Below the pieces are notes generated by a model. That model was not told the DNA's origin. It ran no database searches and worked only from the letters and a program-made list of their open reading frames with translations. 56,224 nt of DNA from NCBI GenBank assembly GCA_031290615.1, contig JAITNF010000057.1, forward strand, positions 1-56,224, given 5' to 3'. Shown piece by piece: positions 1 through 9,419 of this stretch; position 1 is the first letter of the stretch, and each line of letters starts with the position of its first letter. The stretch is from Desulfovibrio sp. Lineage in GTDB: Bacteria > Desulfobacterota > Desulfovibrionia > Desulfovibrionales > Desulfovibrionaceae. The position numbers and the translations under genes were made by a program.

Positions 1-247
1 GCTTCACGATTTGCTGAATTTTTGCCTCCGGAATTCCTGAACGGACAGATACCTGTTTTTTATTGGCATACCCGGCTTCCTGACCGATAATAGGTCAATT
101 AATCAGGCATGACCATTTGCAATTTGCAATTATTACAAATTGATTTATGATTTTCAACAACGTAATAAATTAGAGAATTTAACTTTATGTGATGATTTTT
201 GCGGCATAAATTCAGGATGCTCATCAAAAATTTCTTTGGAGGGCGAT

Positions 248-670
248 ATGTATTCAAAAATTCTTGTTCCCATCAGTGCCAAAAATCTCGAAATTCGCGC
301 CCGCGCCGTCCTCCTGCACGCCTTGGCGCTGAACCCGGAAACAAATAAAATACTCCTGCTCTACGTCACCGAGCCTATATCCGGTCTTGTTGGCGGGCAG
401 TCACATGCGCAGCTCAAACGCGAACAGGAGGAAGAAGGCCGCGTTTTTCTACACACCGCCATAAACACAATAGGGGAAAGGTCATTTGCCGTTCGTATTG
501 AAGAAGGCACGGTGGCGGAAACTATAGTTCGCGTCGCCCACGAAGAAAAATCAGACCTGATAATAATGTTTACCGACGGTCGCGACAGTCTGCAAGACGC
601 ACTCTTGGGTTCCATAACAGAGCGGGTGCTACGCCTCAGCGACATCGCGTTGCTCGCGATACGGCACTGA
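248..670 (+). CDS. Universal stress protein, UspA family
   Basis: A 140-residue single-domain UspA-type protein, the usual length for the family; such small cytoplasmic ATP-binding-fold proteins are linked to stress survival. The N-terminus (MYSKILVPIS) is the first beta strand of the fold, and the C-terminal part (LLGSITERVLR, then ALLAIRH) is the usual G-S/T-x-x-x-x-V nucleotide-loop region and last strand. The frame is open from 140, but the ATG at 248 is chosen because TTTGGAGGGCGAT places a strong ribosome binding site just upstream and the extra residues do not resemble the family. It stands alone; a small inverted repeat (CGGGCT/AGCCCG, 692-707) follows the stop. The specific physiological role cannot be read from the sequence. 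Confidence 0.85.
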   Translation: MYSKILVPISAKNLEIRARAVLLHALALNPETNKILLLYVTEPISGLVGGQSHAQLKREQEEEGRVFLHTAINTIGERSFAVRIEEGTVAETIVRVAHEEKSDLIIMFTDGRDSLQDALLGSITERVLRLSDIALLAIRH

Positions 671-806
671 GCGAGCGCTCCACCTTGGGTTCGGGCTTTA
701 CAGCCCGTCATAACCGCACCGCTAGCAGACGACGACGAACTGGATAATTAGTCCTAGTCAGCCTAGGCTGAAGCTGCCTGTGTGGATTTTTCGCCATGCT
801 GTCATG

Positions 807-835
807 TTGCGACACAAAATACCTTTTTGTAACAT
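807..835 (+). promoter_or_regulatory. Candidate promoter of groESL
   Basis: TTGCGA (807-812) and TAACAT (830-835) are separated by exactly 17 bases, each matching 4 of 6 positions of the sigma-70 consensus. The same kind of box (TTGCGC, 17 bases, TACATA) lies upstream of tig. The leader to groES would be about 230 bases. Inference from spacing and box similarity only. Confidence 0.3.
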
Positions 836-838
836 ATC

Positions 839-871
839 CTATTGCCAGCAATTTTCGCAGGCATCCGCCTT
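839..871. repeat. 33-bp direct repeat, copy 1
   Basis: Exact copy of 3098-3130. On the minus strand it encodes the last ten codons and stop of the DUF169 protein (KADACENCWQ then TAG), but no DUF169 coding sequence precedes it here. Together with copy 2 it brackets groESL. Confidence 0.9.
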
Positions 872-1073
872 CCTCCCCGCCGGCCAACAATAATGGAAGA
901 TTTTTTAATTAAAAAAAAAGATTTTTTTAGTTTTCCCCCTTTTCAAACGCAAAGACTGTCTTATTTTTTAGCGCGTGAGGAACATCTGCCGTCACTACCC
1001 AAGCGCGGTTGCGCCGGTTGCGGGCGGCATCACATGAACACAGGCAATAAAATATTACGGAGGAACTGACGCT

Positions 1074-1361
1074 ATGAACCTGAAACCACTCAATGACCGT
1101 GTGCTTGTAAAACGCCTTGAGTCTGAAGAAAAAACAGCCGGTGGACTGTACATCCCCGATACGGCCAAAGAAAAACCCTCCAAGGGCGAAGTTGTGGCTG
1201 CTGGCCCCGGAAAACTGGCTGAGAACGGCTCCCGTATCGCCATGGCCGTCAAGAAGGGCGACGAAGTGTTGTTCAACAAGTACGCCGGTACCGAAGTCAA
1301 GCTGGACGGCGTCGAGCATCTGGTTATGCGCGAAGAAGACATTCTCGCCATTATTGACTAA
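1074..1361 (+). CDS. groES: Co-chaperonin GroES (Cpn10)
   Basis: A 95-residue protein of canonical length. It forms the heptameric lid of the GroEL folding chamber in the cytoplasm. The N-terminus [12 protein letters not shown] and the glycine-rich mobile loop region ([18 protein letters not shown]) are typical, as is the C-terminal [18 protein letters not shown] strong Shine-Dalgarno (GGAGGAACTGACGCT before the ATG) fixes the start. groEL follows 27 bases downstream with its own AGGAGG, so the two form the usual groESL operon. Regulation: a candidate TTGCGA/TAACAT promoter lies upstream and no CIRCE operator is visible. Confidence 0.98.
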   Translation: MNLKPLNDRVLVKRLESEEKTAGGLYIPDTAKEKPSKGEVVAAGPGKLAENGSRIAMAVKKGDEVLFNKYAGTEVKLDGVEHLVMREEDILAIID

Positions 1362-1388
1362 TTTCAACATTTCAGGAGGAAAGCATAC

Positions 1389-3035
<1,647 letters not shown>

Positions 3036-3043
3036 CGTATAGG

Positions 3044-3081
3044 ACGAAGGACGGGGGAAGTGGACCCCCCCCGTCCTTCGT
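3044..3081 (+). terminator. Hairpin terminator after groEL
   Basis: A perfect 14-bp stem: ACGAAGGACGGGGG at 3044-3057 pairs with 3068-3081 across a 10-base loop. The following T-run is short (TTTC), so it is a very stable hairpin with a weak tail. It lies between groEL and the convergent DUF169 gene and may act on both strands. Confidence 0.6.
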
Positions 3082-3097
3082 TTCACTCATCTATCAT

Positions 3098-3130
3098 CTA
3101 TTGCCAGCAATTTTCGCAGGCATCCGCCTT
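3098..3130. repeat. 33-bp direct repeat, copy 2
   Basis: This is the genuine 3' end of the DUF169 gene (last ten codons plus stop, minus strand). It is identical to 839-871; together the copies bracket groESL as direct repeats 2.26 kb apart. Confidence 0.9.
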
Positions 3131-3895
3131 GAAATTGATAAGAGGACAGTTCTTGCAAATGTCGCCGCCGGGGAAAGAATCTCCCGGCCGGGTGATGGCG
3201 CTGGATCCGAATTTTTCAATGCGCTGCAAAAGCCGCCTGACGACGGCCTCAAACTGTTCGCCGGGGATAAAAACATTCACTTCGCCGCGTTCGGTTTTTC
3301 CGGAATTGTAGCTGCCGGAGCAGGCCGGGCAGCAATTGAGGGTTTTTTGTTGCCACGAGAAAACGCTGCCCCCGCAAGACGAGGAACTCATGGTTATCTG
3401 CGGATGCAGCGGATGAGTGTCCGTGGCGGCCATGTAGTCGATCGCAAGATGGTAAGACTGTATATTGTCACAATAAAAATGCACCACGTGCGGATGCAGC
3501 GCGGCTTTGCCCAAGGGGCCGACGCCGACGGCCTTGACGGAGCCAAGAGGCAAACGCGGCTTGGAACGTTGGAAACGTTTGGCCTGGGCAAGGTCCACGC
3601 AGTATTTGAGTTGTGACTTGATTTCCTTTTCGTCAACGTCCTTGAACCCGAAGCTCACCAGCGCATTGGAGCAGTCAAGCTGTTCTTCGAAAGCTAGCAC
3701 CGTTTTGTTCTGCATACGGGCGGCTATTTCCCACTGGCAGAAGGTGATGGGTTTGACGGGCGTAACACAGGGCGTTTTGGCCCTAAATTCATCCACATCC
3801 TTGTCTGTAAACAGCCAAGTCACGGCGACTGGGTGGTGGTAAAGCCTGAGAGCTTCCATTAAAGTTTTTTCCATTTCCGCATAACCCAACGACAT
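3098..3895 (-). CDS. DUF169 family protein
   Basis: A 265-residue protein of the DUF169 family (COG2043), common in sulfate reducers and other anaerobes; its biochemical role is not established. Visible features are FCQWEIAARM near residue 50, a CPACSGSYNSGKTERGEV segment, and a C-terminal cysteine cluster (CKNCP then CENCW) that could bind a metal. The frame is open from 3946, but the ATG at 3895 has an excellent ribosome binding site (GGGAGGCAAAAATG) and starts MSLGYAEMEKTLMEALRL, so it is preferred. It lies downstream of gcvPB on the same strand, about 120 bases away, and converges with groEL. Function unknown; family assignment is fairly secure. Confidence 0.8.
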   Translation of the reverse strand: MSLGYAEMEKTLMEALRLYHHPVAVTWLFTDKDVDEFRAKTPCVTPVKPITFCQWEIAARMQNKTVLAFEEQLDCSNALVSFGFKDVDEKEIKSQLKYCVDLAQAKRFQRSKPRLPLGSVKAVGVGPLGKAALHPHVVHFYCDNIQSYHLAIDYMAATDTHPLHPQITMSSSSCGGSVFSWQQKTLNCCPACSGSYNSGKTERGEVNVFIPGEQFEAVVRRLLQRIEKFGSSAITRPGDSFPGGDICKNCPLINFKADACENCWQ

Positions 3896-4017
3896 TTTTG
3901 CCTCCCGAACATTAGCTACCATTTTTGTTTTTTTTGACGAGAACATAACACAATATAGCAGATTTTCGTTTTTGTAAAAGAGGGTTTTACAAGAGTAAGA
4001 TGATCATAACCCACTTG

Positions 4018-5514
4018 TTATCCAGTTAATTCCAAGCAGCCTTTGCTGCTCCACCTGGAATTGGAATGTACGACCATATCTTCCGTCAGCACCATCTGGC
4101 GCGCGGCGCTCGTTTCGTCCAGACGGCGTACCGGCAGTCCTGCGGGAGCCGCCGTCTGGCTTTCGGGATTATTTTTGCCCAGCTCCACGATTTCACGCAG
4201 GGCGTCAACGTAGGCGTCCAGAGTCTGTTTGCTTTCTGTTTCCGTAGGTTCGGCCATCAGGCATTCCCTGACAATCATGGGAAAATAAACGGTTGGGGCG
4301 TGAAAGCCGCGCTCCAGTAGGCCTTTTGCCAAGTCCAAAGCGTGCATCCCCTCCGGCGCGGAGGCCACAAATTCATGAGCGCAGAGGCGTTTAAAGGGGA
4401 TATCCAGCACGTCTTCTAGGCGTTTTTTGAGATAATTGGCGTTCAGCACGGCATATTCCGCCACACGTTCAAGCCCTTCGCCGCCGAGGCGTAGTATGTA
4501 GGCAAGAGCCTTCACCGCCACGGAGAAACTGCCATAAAAGGGGCCGATGGCCCCGATGGACTGCGGCAGATTGTCGTTGAGGCAAAAGCTACCGTTAGCG
4601 TGACGGATAACGCGCGGTGTAGGCAGGAAGGGCAAAAGGCGCGCGTTGACGCCCACCGGCCCGGAACCGGGACCGCCGCCGCCGTGGGGTGTGGCAAAGG
4701 TTTTGTGCAGATTGAGGTGCATCACGTCAAAACCCACGTCGCCCACACGCATCTTGCCGAGAATGGCGTTCATGTTGGCGCCGTCGTAATAAAGTAGGGT
4801 GTCCGCCGCGCGCAACGCCGCCACAATTTCCGGCAAATGCGCTTCCATGAGGCCGAGGGTATTGGGGCAGGTCATCATCAGGCCCGCCACATCATCGCCG
4901 TGCTCGGCCATGTAGGAGGCAAGGGCCGAGGGGTCCACCATGCCGTCACGGGATTCGATATTGACGATTTCAAAGCCTGCCAGAGCGGCGGACGCCGGGT
5001 TGGTGCCGTGCGCTGAATCTGGAATGAGCATCTTTGAGCGTACGTGGCCCCTGGATCGGTGATAGGCCGCCATGAGGCTGACGCCGGCAAATTCCCCGTT
5101 GGCGCCGGCCATGGGCTGAAGTGTGAAGGCGTCCATGCCCGTGATTTCACACAGCAGTCGTTCGGCTTCATATATGCATTGCAGGGCGCTCTGCGTCAGT
5201 GCCGCCCCCTGCTCGAGCCGGGGCAGCAGGGGATGAAGACGGGCAAAGCCTGGCAATCCGGCCACATATTCCATGAATTTGGGGTTGTATTTCATGGTGC
5301 AGGAGCCTAGTGGATAAAAATTGGCGTCAACACTGTAGTTGAGGCGGGAAAGCCCGGTGAAATGCCGTACCACGTCAAGTTCGGAACATTCCGGCAAACG
5401 CGGGGGACGGGCGCGTAAAAGCCCGGATGGCAACATCTGCGCCGCCGTCGGCGCGTCGGATTCAAAAAAGCGGGAACCGCGTCCCGGCACGGATTCGGCA
5501 AAGATGGTCTTCAC
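4018..5514 (-). CDS. gcvPB: Glycine dehydrogenase (decarboxylating) subunit 2
   Basis: A 498-residue beta subunit of the two-subunit P protein. With GcvPA it decarboxylates glycine with PLP and passes the aminomethyl group to lipoyl-GcvH. The PLP lysine lies in HLNLHKTFATPHGGGGPG, followed by the GPVGV segment typical of the family. The frame continues upstream to 5640, but the GTG at 5514 overlaps the gcvPA stop (GTGA) and begins MKTIFAESVPGRGS, the usual N-terminus, so it is preferred. Last gene of gcvT-gcvH-gcvPA-gcvPB. No obvious terminator follows. The C-terminal 40 residues or so are less typical of the family. Confidence 0.95.
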   Translation of the reverse strand: MKTIFAESVPGRGSRFFESDAPTAAQMLPSGLLRARPPRLPECSELDVVRHFTGLSRLNYSVDANFYPLGSCTMKYNPKFMEYVAGLPGFARLHPLLPRLEQGAALTQSALQCIYEAERLLCEITGMDAFTLQPMAGANGEFAGVSLMAAYHRSRGHVRSKMLIPDSAHGTNPASAALAGFEIVNIESRDGMVDPSALASYMAEHGDDVAGLMMTCPNTLGLMEAHLPEIVAALRAADTLLYYDGANMNAILGKMRVGDVGFDVMHLNLHKTFATPHGGGGPGSGPVGVNARLLPFLPTPRVIRHANGSFCLNDNLPQSIGAIGPFYGSFSVAVKALAYILRLGGEGLERVAEYAVLNANYLKKRLEDVLDIPFKRLCAHEFVASAPEGMHALDLAKGLLERGFHAPTVYFPMIVRECLMAEPTETESKQTLDAYVDALREIVELGKNNPESQTAAPAGLPVRRLDETSAARQMVLTEDMVVHSNSRWSSKGCLELTG

Positions 5515-6842
5515 AGCAAGTCCCCCATGGCTTCGGCCAGCATATTGATCTGAACGGGATTGTTGGCCTCGGTACACGCCAGCAGCAAGACGTTTTCCAT
5601 TCTCGGATAATAGCGGCCCACAGGGAAGCCAGGCACGCACCCCTTTGCGATGAGCGCGTTGACGAGCGGCTCCGCTTGCACAGGCAGGCGCAGGGCCGTC
5701 TCATTGCCGTAGGGAGCGTTGTTGAGCGTATCCACACCCTTGAGAACTGTGAGCCGTTTGACGGCCTGCCGCGCAAGGCTCATCCCGTACTCGGCTTGGC
5801 GGACAAGACCCTCCGGCCCCAGCAGACTGAGGTGTATCAGAGCGCGGAGGGCGCAGAGCGCCTGATTGGAGCAGATGTTGGATGTGGCCTTGGCCCGCCG
5901 GATGTGCTGTTCCCGCGCCTGGAGGGTTAGTACATAGCCGGTTTTGCCATCCGCATCGGCTGCGCGGCCGACAATACGACCGGGGAACTGGCGGATGTGT
6001 TCTTTTTTGCAGGTCATGAGGCCCAGATACGGGCCGCCGAAGTTGAGGGGCTGACCTAGGCTCTGTCCTTCGGCCACAGCCACGTCCGCACCCATTTCAC
6101 CTGGCGTTTTGAGTACCGCCTGCATGACCGGATAGACGGAAATGACTCCGAGGGAATTGTGGGACTTAGCCTTAGCAAAAACTTCTCCATAATCAGCTAT
6201 TATGCCGAAAAAATTGGGATTTTGTACAATAACGGCCGCGCAGGAATTGTCAATGGCGCCACACAGGGCCTGCGTGTCGCTCTCGCCGTTTTTCTGGGGC
6301 ACGGTTTTGAGCGTGACGGACAGGCCGGCGCTATAGGTTGCGAGCATTTTGCGCCAGATGGGGTTGACAGCCTCGTCCATTACCAGCACATGGCGGCGCG
6401 TGGCCCGCACGGCCATCATGGCCGCTTCAAAAAGGGCCGTACCGCCGTCGTACACCGAGGCGTTGGCGCAGTCCATCTCCATCAGGCGGCTGACGACCGT
6501 CTGGAATTCAAAAATGGCTTGGAGCGTTCCCTGGGAACATTCGGCCTGATAGGGCGTGTAGGCGGTGTAAAATTCACTGCGACCGGAGAGGGCGTCTACG
6601 GCCTTGGGAATATAGTGGGCGTAAAAGCCCGCGCCGAGAAAGGAAATAATGTCTGCCCTGTTTTTAGTGGCCGTTTCTTCAAAAAAGGCGCAGACGGCAG
6701 ATTCGCTTTGGCCTTTAGGCAATTCGAACCGGCGTGGCCGCATTTCCGGCGGGATGTCGGCGAAGAGATCCTCAAGAGAACGCACGCCGACAACAGCGAG
6801 CATTTCCTCAACTTCCTGCGGCGTATGGGGGATAAACGGCAT
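5511..6842 (-). CDS. gcvPA: Glycine dehydrogenase (decarboxylating) subunit 1
   Basis: A 443-residue alpha subunit of the split P protein, of normal length. Typical features are the N-terminus MPFIPHTPQEVEEMLAVVG, SFLGAGFYAHYIPKAVDAL, the YTPYQAECSQGTLQAIFEFQ signature near residue 95, and QPLNFGGPYLGLMTCKKE. Partner of GcvPB, whose GTG start overlaps its stop by four bases, suggesting translational coupling and balanced subunit synthesis. gcvH ends 9 bases upstream. An AGAGATAACGT stretch precedes the ATG. Intact. Confidence 0.95.
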   Translation of the reverse strand: MPFIPHTPQEVEEMLAVVGVRSLEDLFADIPPEMRPRRFELPKGQSESAVCAFFEETATKNRADIISFLGAGFYAHYIPKAVDALSGRSEFYTAYTPYQAECSQGTLQAIFEFQTVVSRLMEMDCANASVYDGGTALFEAAMMAVRATRRHVLVMDEAVNPIWRKMLATYSAGLSVTLKTVPQKNGESDTQALCGAIDNSCAAVIVQNPNFFGIIADYGEVFAKAKSHNSLGVISVYPVMQAVLKTPGEMGADVAVAEGQSLGQPLNFGGPYLGLMTCKKEHIRQFPGRIVGRAADADGKTGYVLTLQAREQHIRRAKATSNICSNQALCALRALIHLSLLGPEGLVRQAEYGMSLARQAVKRLTVLKGVDTLNNAPYGNETALRLPVQAEPLVNALIAKGCVPGFPVGRYYPRMENVLLLACTEANNPVQINMLAEAMGDLL

Positions 6843-6851
6843 ACGTTATCT

Positions 6852-7238
6852 CTAGTGTTTTTCGGCGGCGCAGTGGGCCTCATAGGCTGCCGCGTCCATC
6901 AGACATTCAGGTTTGGCGGAAAGTTTGATGCGGGCGATCCAGCCGTCGCCGAAGGGCGAGGCGTTCAGGATTTCCGGCGCGTTTTCTAGTTCCGCGTTCA
7001 CGGAGGTAACCGTACCGCTGACAGGGGCGACAAGTTCGCTGGCGGCCTTGACCGATTCCACGGAGCCGAATTCCTTGCCAGCCGTAAAGGTATCCCCTAC
7101 TTGGGGCATTTCTACATAGGTGACGTCGCCTAAGGTTTCCTGGGCAAAAAAAGTTATGCCGATGACCGCTTCTTCGCCTTCCAGGCGGGTCCATTCGTGC
7201 GTTTTACTGTAAAGAAGGTCAGACGGGCAGTTGGACAT
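6852..7238 (-). CDS. gcvH: Glycine cleavage system H protein
   Basis: A 128-residue lipoyl carrier that shuttles the aminomethyl arm between P, T and L proteins. The lipoylation lysine is in [18 protein letters not shown] near residue 63, and the surrounding hammerhead fold ([23 protein letters not shown]) is typical. GGAGGCGCCTC precedes the ATG. Between gcvT and gcvPA in the operon. No dihydrolipoamide dehydrogenase gene is in the window, so the L protein must be encoded elsewhere. Confidence 0.97.
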   Translation of the reverse strand: MSNCPSDLLYSKTHEWTRLEGEEAVIGITFFAQETLGDVTYVEMPQVGDTFTAGKEFGSVESVKAASELVAPVSGTVTSVNAELENAPEILNASPFGDGWIARIKLSAKPECLMDAAAYEAHCAAEKH

Positions 7239-7266
7239 GAGGCGCCTCCGTTGGACTTAGGCCGGG

Positions 7267-8349
7267 TTACGTCAATTTCACACGCGCGGTGCCTTGTGTG
7301 TAGAAAGGCAGGTTCGTGCGGACGGCCGCGAGTTCGTTTCTGGCTGTCTTGATCACAAAATTTTTTTTATTGGCGTGGGCGGCGTCCACATAGGCAAGAG
7401 CAACGGCACAACCGAGTGAAGGAGCGAAGGAGCCGCTGGTCACGTGGCCCGCAGGCGTGCCGTCTGGCAGGGCGACGGCGTCTCCGTTGCGGGCGGCGCG
7501 GCGATTCGAAAGGCGCAGTCCCACAAGGCGTTCGCGTACCTTCGTGACGCCGGTTCTGCCCACATGGTCCACCTCGCTGGTCAGTAGACCGGCTAATCCC
7601 GCCTCGGCGGGCGTGTGATTCTCGTCAAGCTCGTGCCCGTACAGGGGCAATCCCGCTTCCAGACGAAGGGTATCGCGCGCGCCGAGGCCAGCAGGCTTCA
7701 CACTGTCGGCGGCAAGCAGGGCACTCCACAGGCATTCCGCTTTGTCCGGCGGGAGATAGAACTCGTAGCCGAGTTCTCCGGTATAGCCAGTGCGGCTCAC
7801 AAGTAGCGGCGCATCATTGAACGAACTTTGCCGGAACGAAAAATAGGGCAGGTCGCTGAAATTTTTTTCGAGGGTCTGCTCCAGCGCCGCGTGAGATTCC
7901 GGCCCCTGCAAGTCAATTTTGGCTGTATCTTCGGAAATGTCCGTAAGGGAAACGAATTGCGGTAAGCGTTCGCGCAGGGCCGCGAAATCCCCGGCCGCGC
8001 AGGCGGCGTTGACCACCAGCATAAAATTGTCCGGACCGAAGCGGTAGACAATGCAGTCGTCCAGCACGCTACCCCTTGCGTTGAGCAGGAAGCCGTAGCG
8101 GCATCTGTCCGCTTTGAGGGTCGCCAGATTGTGGCTTAAGGCGCGGGCAAGGGCGGCATCAGCGCCCGGTCCTTCAATGCGGAATTCGCCCATGTGACAG
8201 GTGTCAAAAAGTCCGGCGTGCTTGCGTGTGTGTTCGTGTTCGAGCACAATGCCTTCGTACTGGATGGGCATGAGCCAGCCCGCGAAAGGCGCCATTTTCG
8301 CACCGAGGGCTATATGCCGTCCAATGAGGGGTGTGCGCAGTTCAGACAT
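7267..8349 (-). CDS. gcvT: Aminomethyltransferase (glycine cleavage T protein)
   Basis: A 360-residue protein of full length. It transfers the methylene carbon from lipoyl-H to tetrahydrofolate and releases ammonia. Recognisable elements are the N-terminus RTPLIGRHIALGAKMAPFAGWLMPIQY, the folate-site segment IDLQGPESHAALE, RTGYTGELGYEFYLP near residue 190, and GLGARDTLRLEAGLPLYGHELDE near residue 225. First gene of the minus-strand gcv operon, with AAGGAATATCC before the ATG. No glycine riboswitch could be recognised in the short (90-base) leader shared with the tatD end. Confidence 0.96.
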   Translation of the reverse strand: MSELRTPLIGRHIALGAKMAPFAGWLMPIQYEGIVLEHEHTRKHAGLFDTCHMGEFRIEGPGADAALARALSHNLATLKADRCRYGFLLNARGSVLDDCIVYRFGPDNFMLVVNAACAAGDFAALRERLPQFVSLTDISEDTAKIDLQGPESHAALEQTLEKNFSDLPYFSFRQSSFNDAPLLVSRTGYTGELGYEFYLPPDKAECLWSALLAADSVKPAGLGARDTLRLEAGLPLYGHELDENHTPAEAGLAGLLTSEVDHVGRTGVTKVRERLVGLRLSNRRAARNGDAVALPDGTPAGHVTSGSFAPSLGCAVALAYVDAAHANKKNFVIKTARNELAAVRTNLPFYTQGTARVKLT

Positions 8350-8419
8350 GGATATTCCTTGTTATTATGGGATTTTTGAGGGCATAATAGTCGCTTCCCG
8401 TTACTTTGTCAAAAAGACG

Positions 8420-8464
8420 ACGCGCGGCGGCAGAATTGTCAAATTCCGAAAAAACGCCGCGCGT
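8420..8464 (-). terminator. Candidate terminator of the tatD-type gene
   Basis: A 10-bp perfect stem (ACGCGCGGCG on the minus strand, 8455-8464, pairing with 8420-8429) followed on the minus strand by CGTCTTTTTGAC. The stem begins inside the last codons of the gene and the loop is about 25 bases, longer than usual. Confidence 0.4.
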
Positions 8465-9260
8465 TGTCGCCGCATGTCCGCCAGATTTCTTCCGGGCTGA
8501 CGCCGCGTGCCAGAGCTGCGGCACGGGCAGTAAAAACGCTGTAGGCCGGCTCGTTGCGCGTACCGCGCCAAGGCGTGGGGGAAAGGTAGGGACAGTCTGT
8601 TTCCAGCAAAAGGCGGTCGACCGGAATGCGGGCTACGGCTTCGCGCAACTGTGTGTTGCCGTTGTATGTTACGGGGCCGGGCACGGAAATGTGCCAGCCG
8701 TTGTCCAGAATGCGGCGCGCTAGTTCCGTCCCGCCGCCGAAGCAGTGCCACAGGAGGGGATAGCGTTGAAAACCCCGTGATTCCAAGATGACAAGAGTTT
8801 CATCTTCTGCCTCGCGACAATGCAGGGCCACGGGTTTTCCAATCTCTCTCGCCAGATTGAGTTGGGCAATGAAAACCGCTATTTGCAATTCCTTGGGGCA
8901 ATCATTCCAGTGGTAATCAAGACCAATTTCCCCCACGGCCTTCAGGCGCTGGTCCGCAGCAAAGGCCTCGCGGATGTCCGCGAGGCCTTCTTCCGTACAG
9001 CGCGCTCCGTCACAAGGATGGATGCCCAAAAGAAAAAAAACTTCCGGGTGTCCGTCAAAGAGGGTCTTGCGCGCGGCAAAATCTTCTGGATTCAAAAAAA
9101 CGCAACCGACGCGCGCAAGGCCGGCAGCCCGCGCGCGGGCAAAAATTTTTTCCCGGTCAGCGTCGAATTCCGGCCCGTCAAGGTGGGCGTGGCTGTCCAC
9201 GCCGCCGGGTGGCAAAGCCATTACCAGCGGATCAATACGCTGAACTTTTTTATGCCCCAT
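8439..9260 (-). CDS. TatD family metal-dependent hydrolase
   Basis: A 273-residue TIM-barrel hydrolase of the TatD DNase family. Metal-binding motifs are visible: DSHAHLD near residue 22, GEIGLDYHW near residue 113, PVALHCREAE near residue 145, LLWHCFGG, and ETDCPYLSPTPWRGTRNEP near residue 220. Members are 3'-5' exonucleases or related phosphoesterases; the substrate here is not defined. The first ATG (9260) is kept, but the ATG 13 codons later (MALPPGGVDSHAH) is also possible. Downstream of mnmA on the same strand, with a 159-base gap containing one copy of the TTGACA-type dispersed element that would point into this gene. Confidence 0.88.
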   Translation of the reverse strand: MGHKKVQRIDPLVMALPPGGVDSHAHLDGPEFDADREKIFARARAAGLARVGCVFLNPEDFAARKTLFDGHPEVFFLLGIHPCDGARCTEEGLADIREAFAADQRLKAVGEIGLDYHWNDCPKELQIAVFIAQLNLAREIGKPVALHCREAEDETLVILESRGFQRYPLLWHCFGGGTELARRILDNGWHISVPGPVTYNGNTQLREAVARIPVDRLLLETDCPYLSPTPWRGTRNEPAYSVFTARAAALARGVSPEEIWRTCGDNARRFFGI

Positions 9261-9356
9261 CTCCGTCTCAACAATGTTTCAATCCATCCGCCGACTGACT
9301 CCACTCAAGACGGACAGGAGCCGTGCGGATTGCCACTCTCGGAAGGGATTATAAAT

Positions 9357-9400
9357 AAGGTTTTCATCGATTTTGCCGTTTGTCAAATCATTTTCCTCCC
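9357..9400 (-). repeat. Dispersed TTGACA element, copy A
   Basis: On the minus strand this reads GGGAGGAAAATGATTTGACA, then AACGGCAAAATCGATGAAAA, then CCTT. It matches the other three copies in the window over about 43 bases. TTGACA (9381-9386 on the plus strand as TGTCAA) has the form of a -35 box and points toward the tatD-type gene. A C-run/G-run palindrome lies just upstream, as in copy B. Confidence 0.7.
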
Positions 9401-9419
9401 TGAGGGGGGGGGGTAGGTT

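Larger units (their letters stand above)
671..1073. other. Intergenic region upstream of groES
   Basis: No gene is supported in these 403 bases. They contain a 6-bp inverted repeat at 692-707, a perfect 14-base palindrome TCAGCCTAGGCTGA at 758-771, a candidate promoter at 807-835, a 33-base copy of the 3' end of the DUF169 gene at 839-871, and an A/T-rich tract at 899-935. No CIRCE element (TTAGCACTC-N9-GAGTGCTAA) is visible, so HrcA control of groESL is not supported by this sequence. Confidence 0.6.

Noticed and set aside
361-711. Minus-strand open frame of 116 codons
   Set aside because: It is the complement of the UspA gene and shows no recognisable protein.
671-1073. CIRCE operator for groESL
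   Set aside because: No TTAGCACTC-N9-GAGTGCTAA or close variant was found by reading the leader.
3101-3616. Plus-strand 171-codon open frame
   Set aside because: Shadow of the DUF169 gene, which has a good ribosome site and family features.
8350-8438. Glycine riboswitch before gcvT
   Set aside because: The leader is only about 90 bases, partly occupied by a terminator, and none of the conserved aptamer features was seen.
8500-8723. Plus-strand open frames across the tatD-type gene
   Set aside because: G+C-driven shadows with no domain signal.
9352-9400. Sigma-70 promoter with TATAAT after the TTGACA of element A
   Set aside because: The TATAAT in the leader is 27 bases from TTGACA, too far. 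The spacing-correct hexamer (AAACCT) is poor, so the element is reported as a repeat, not as a proven promoter.
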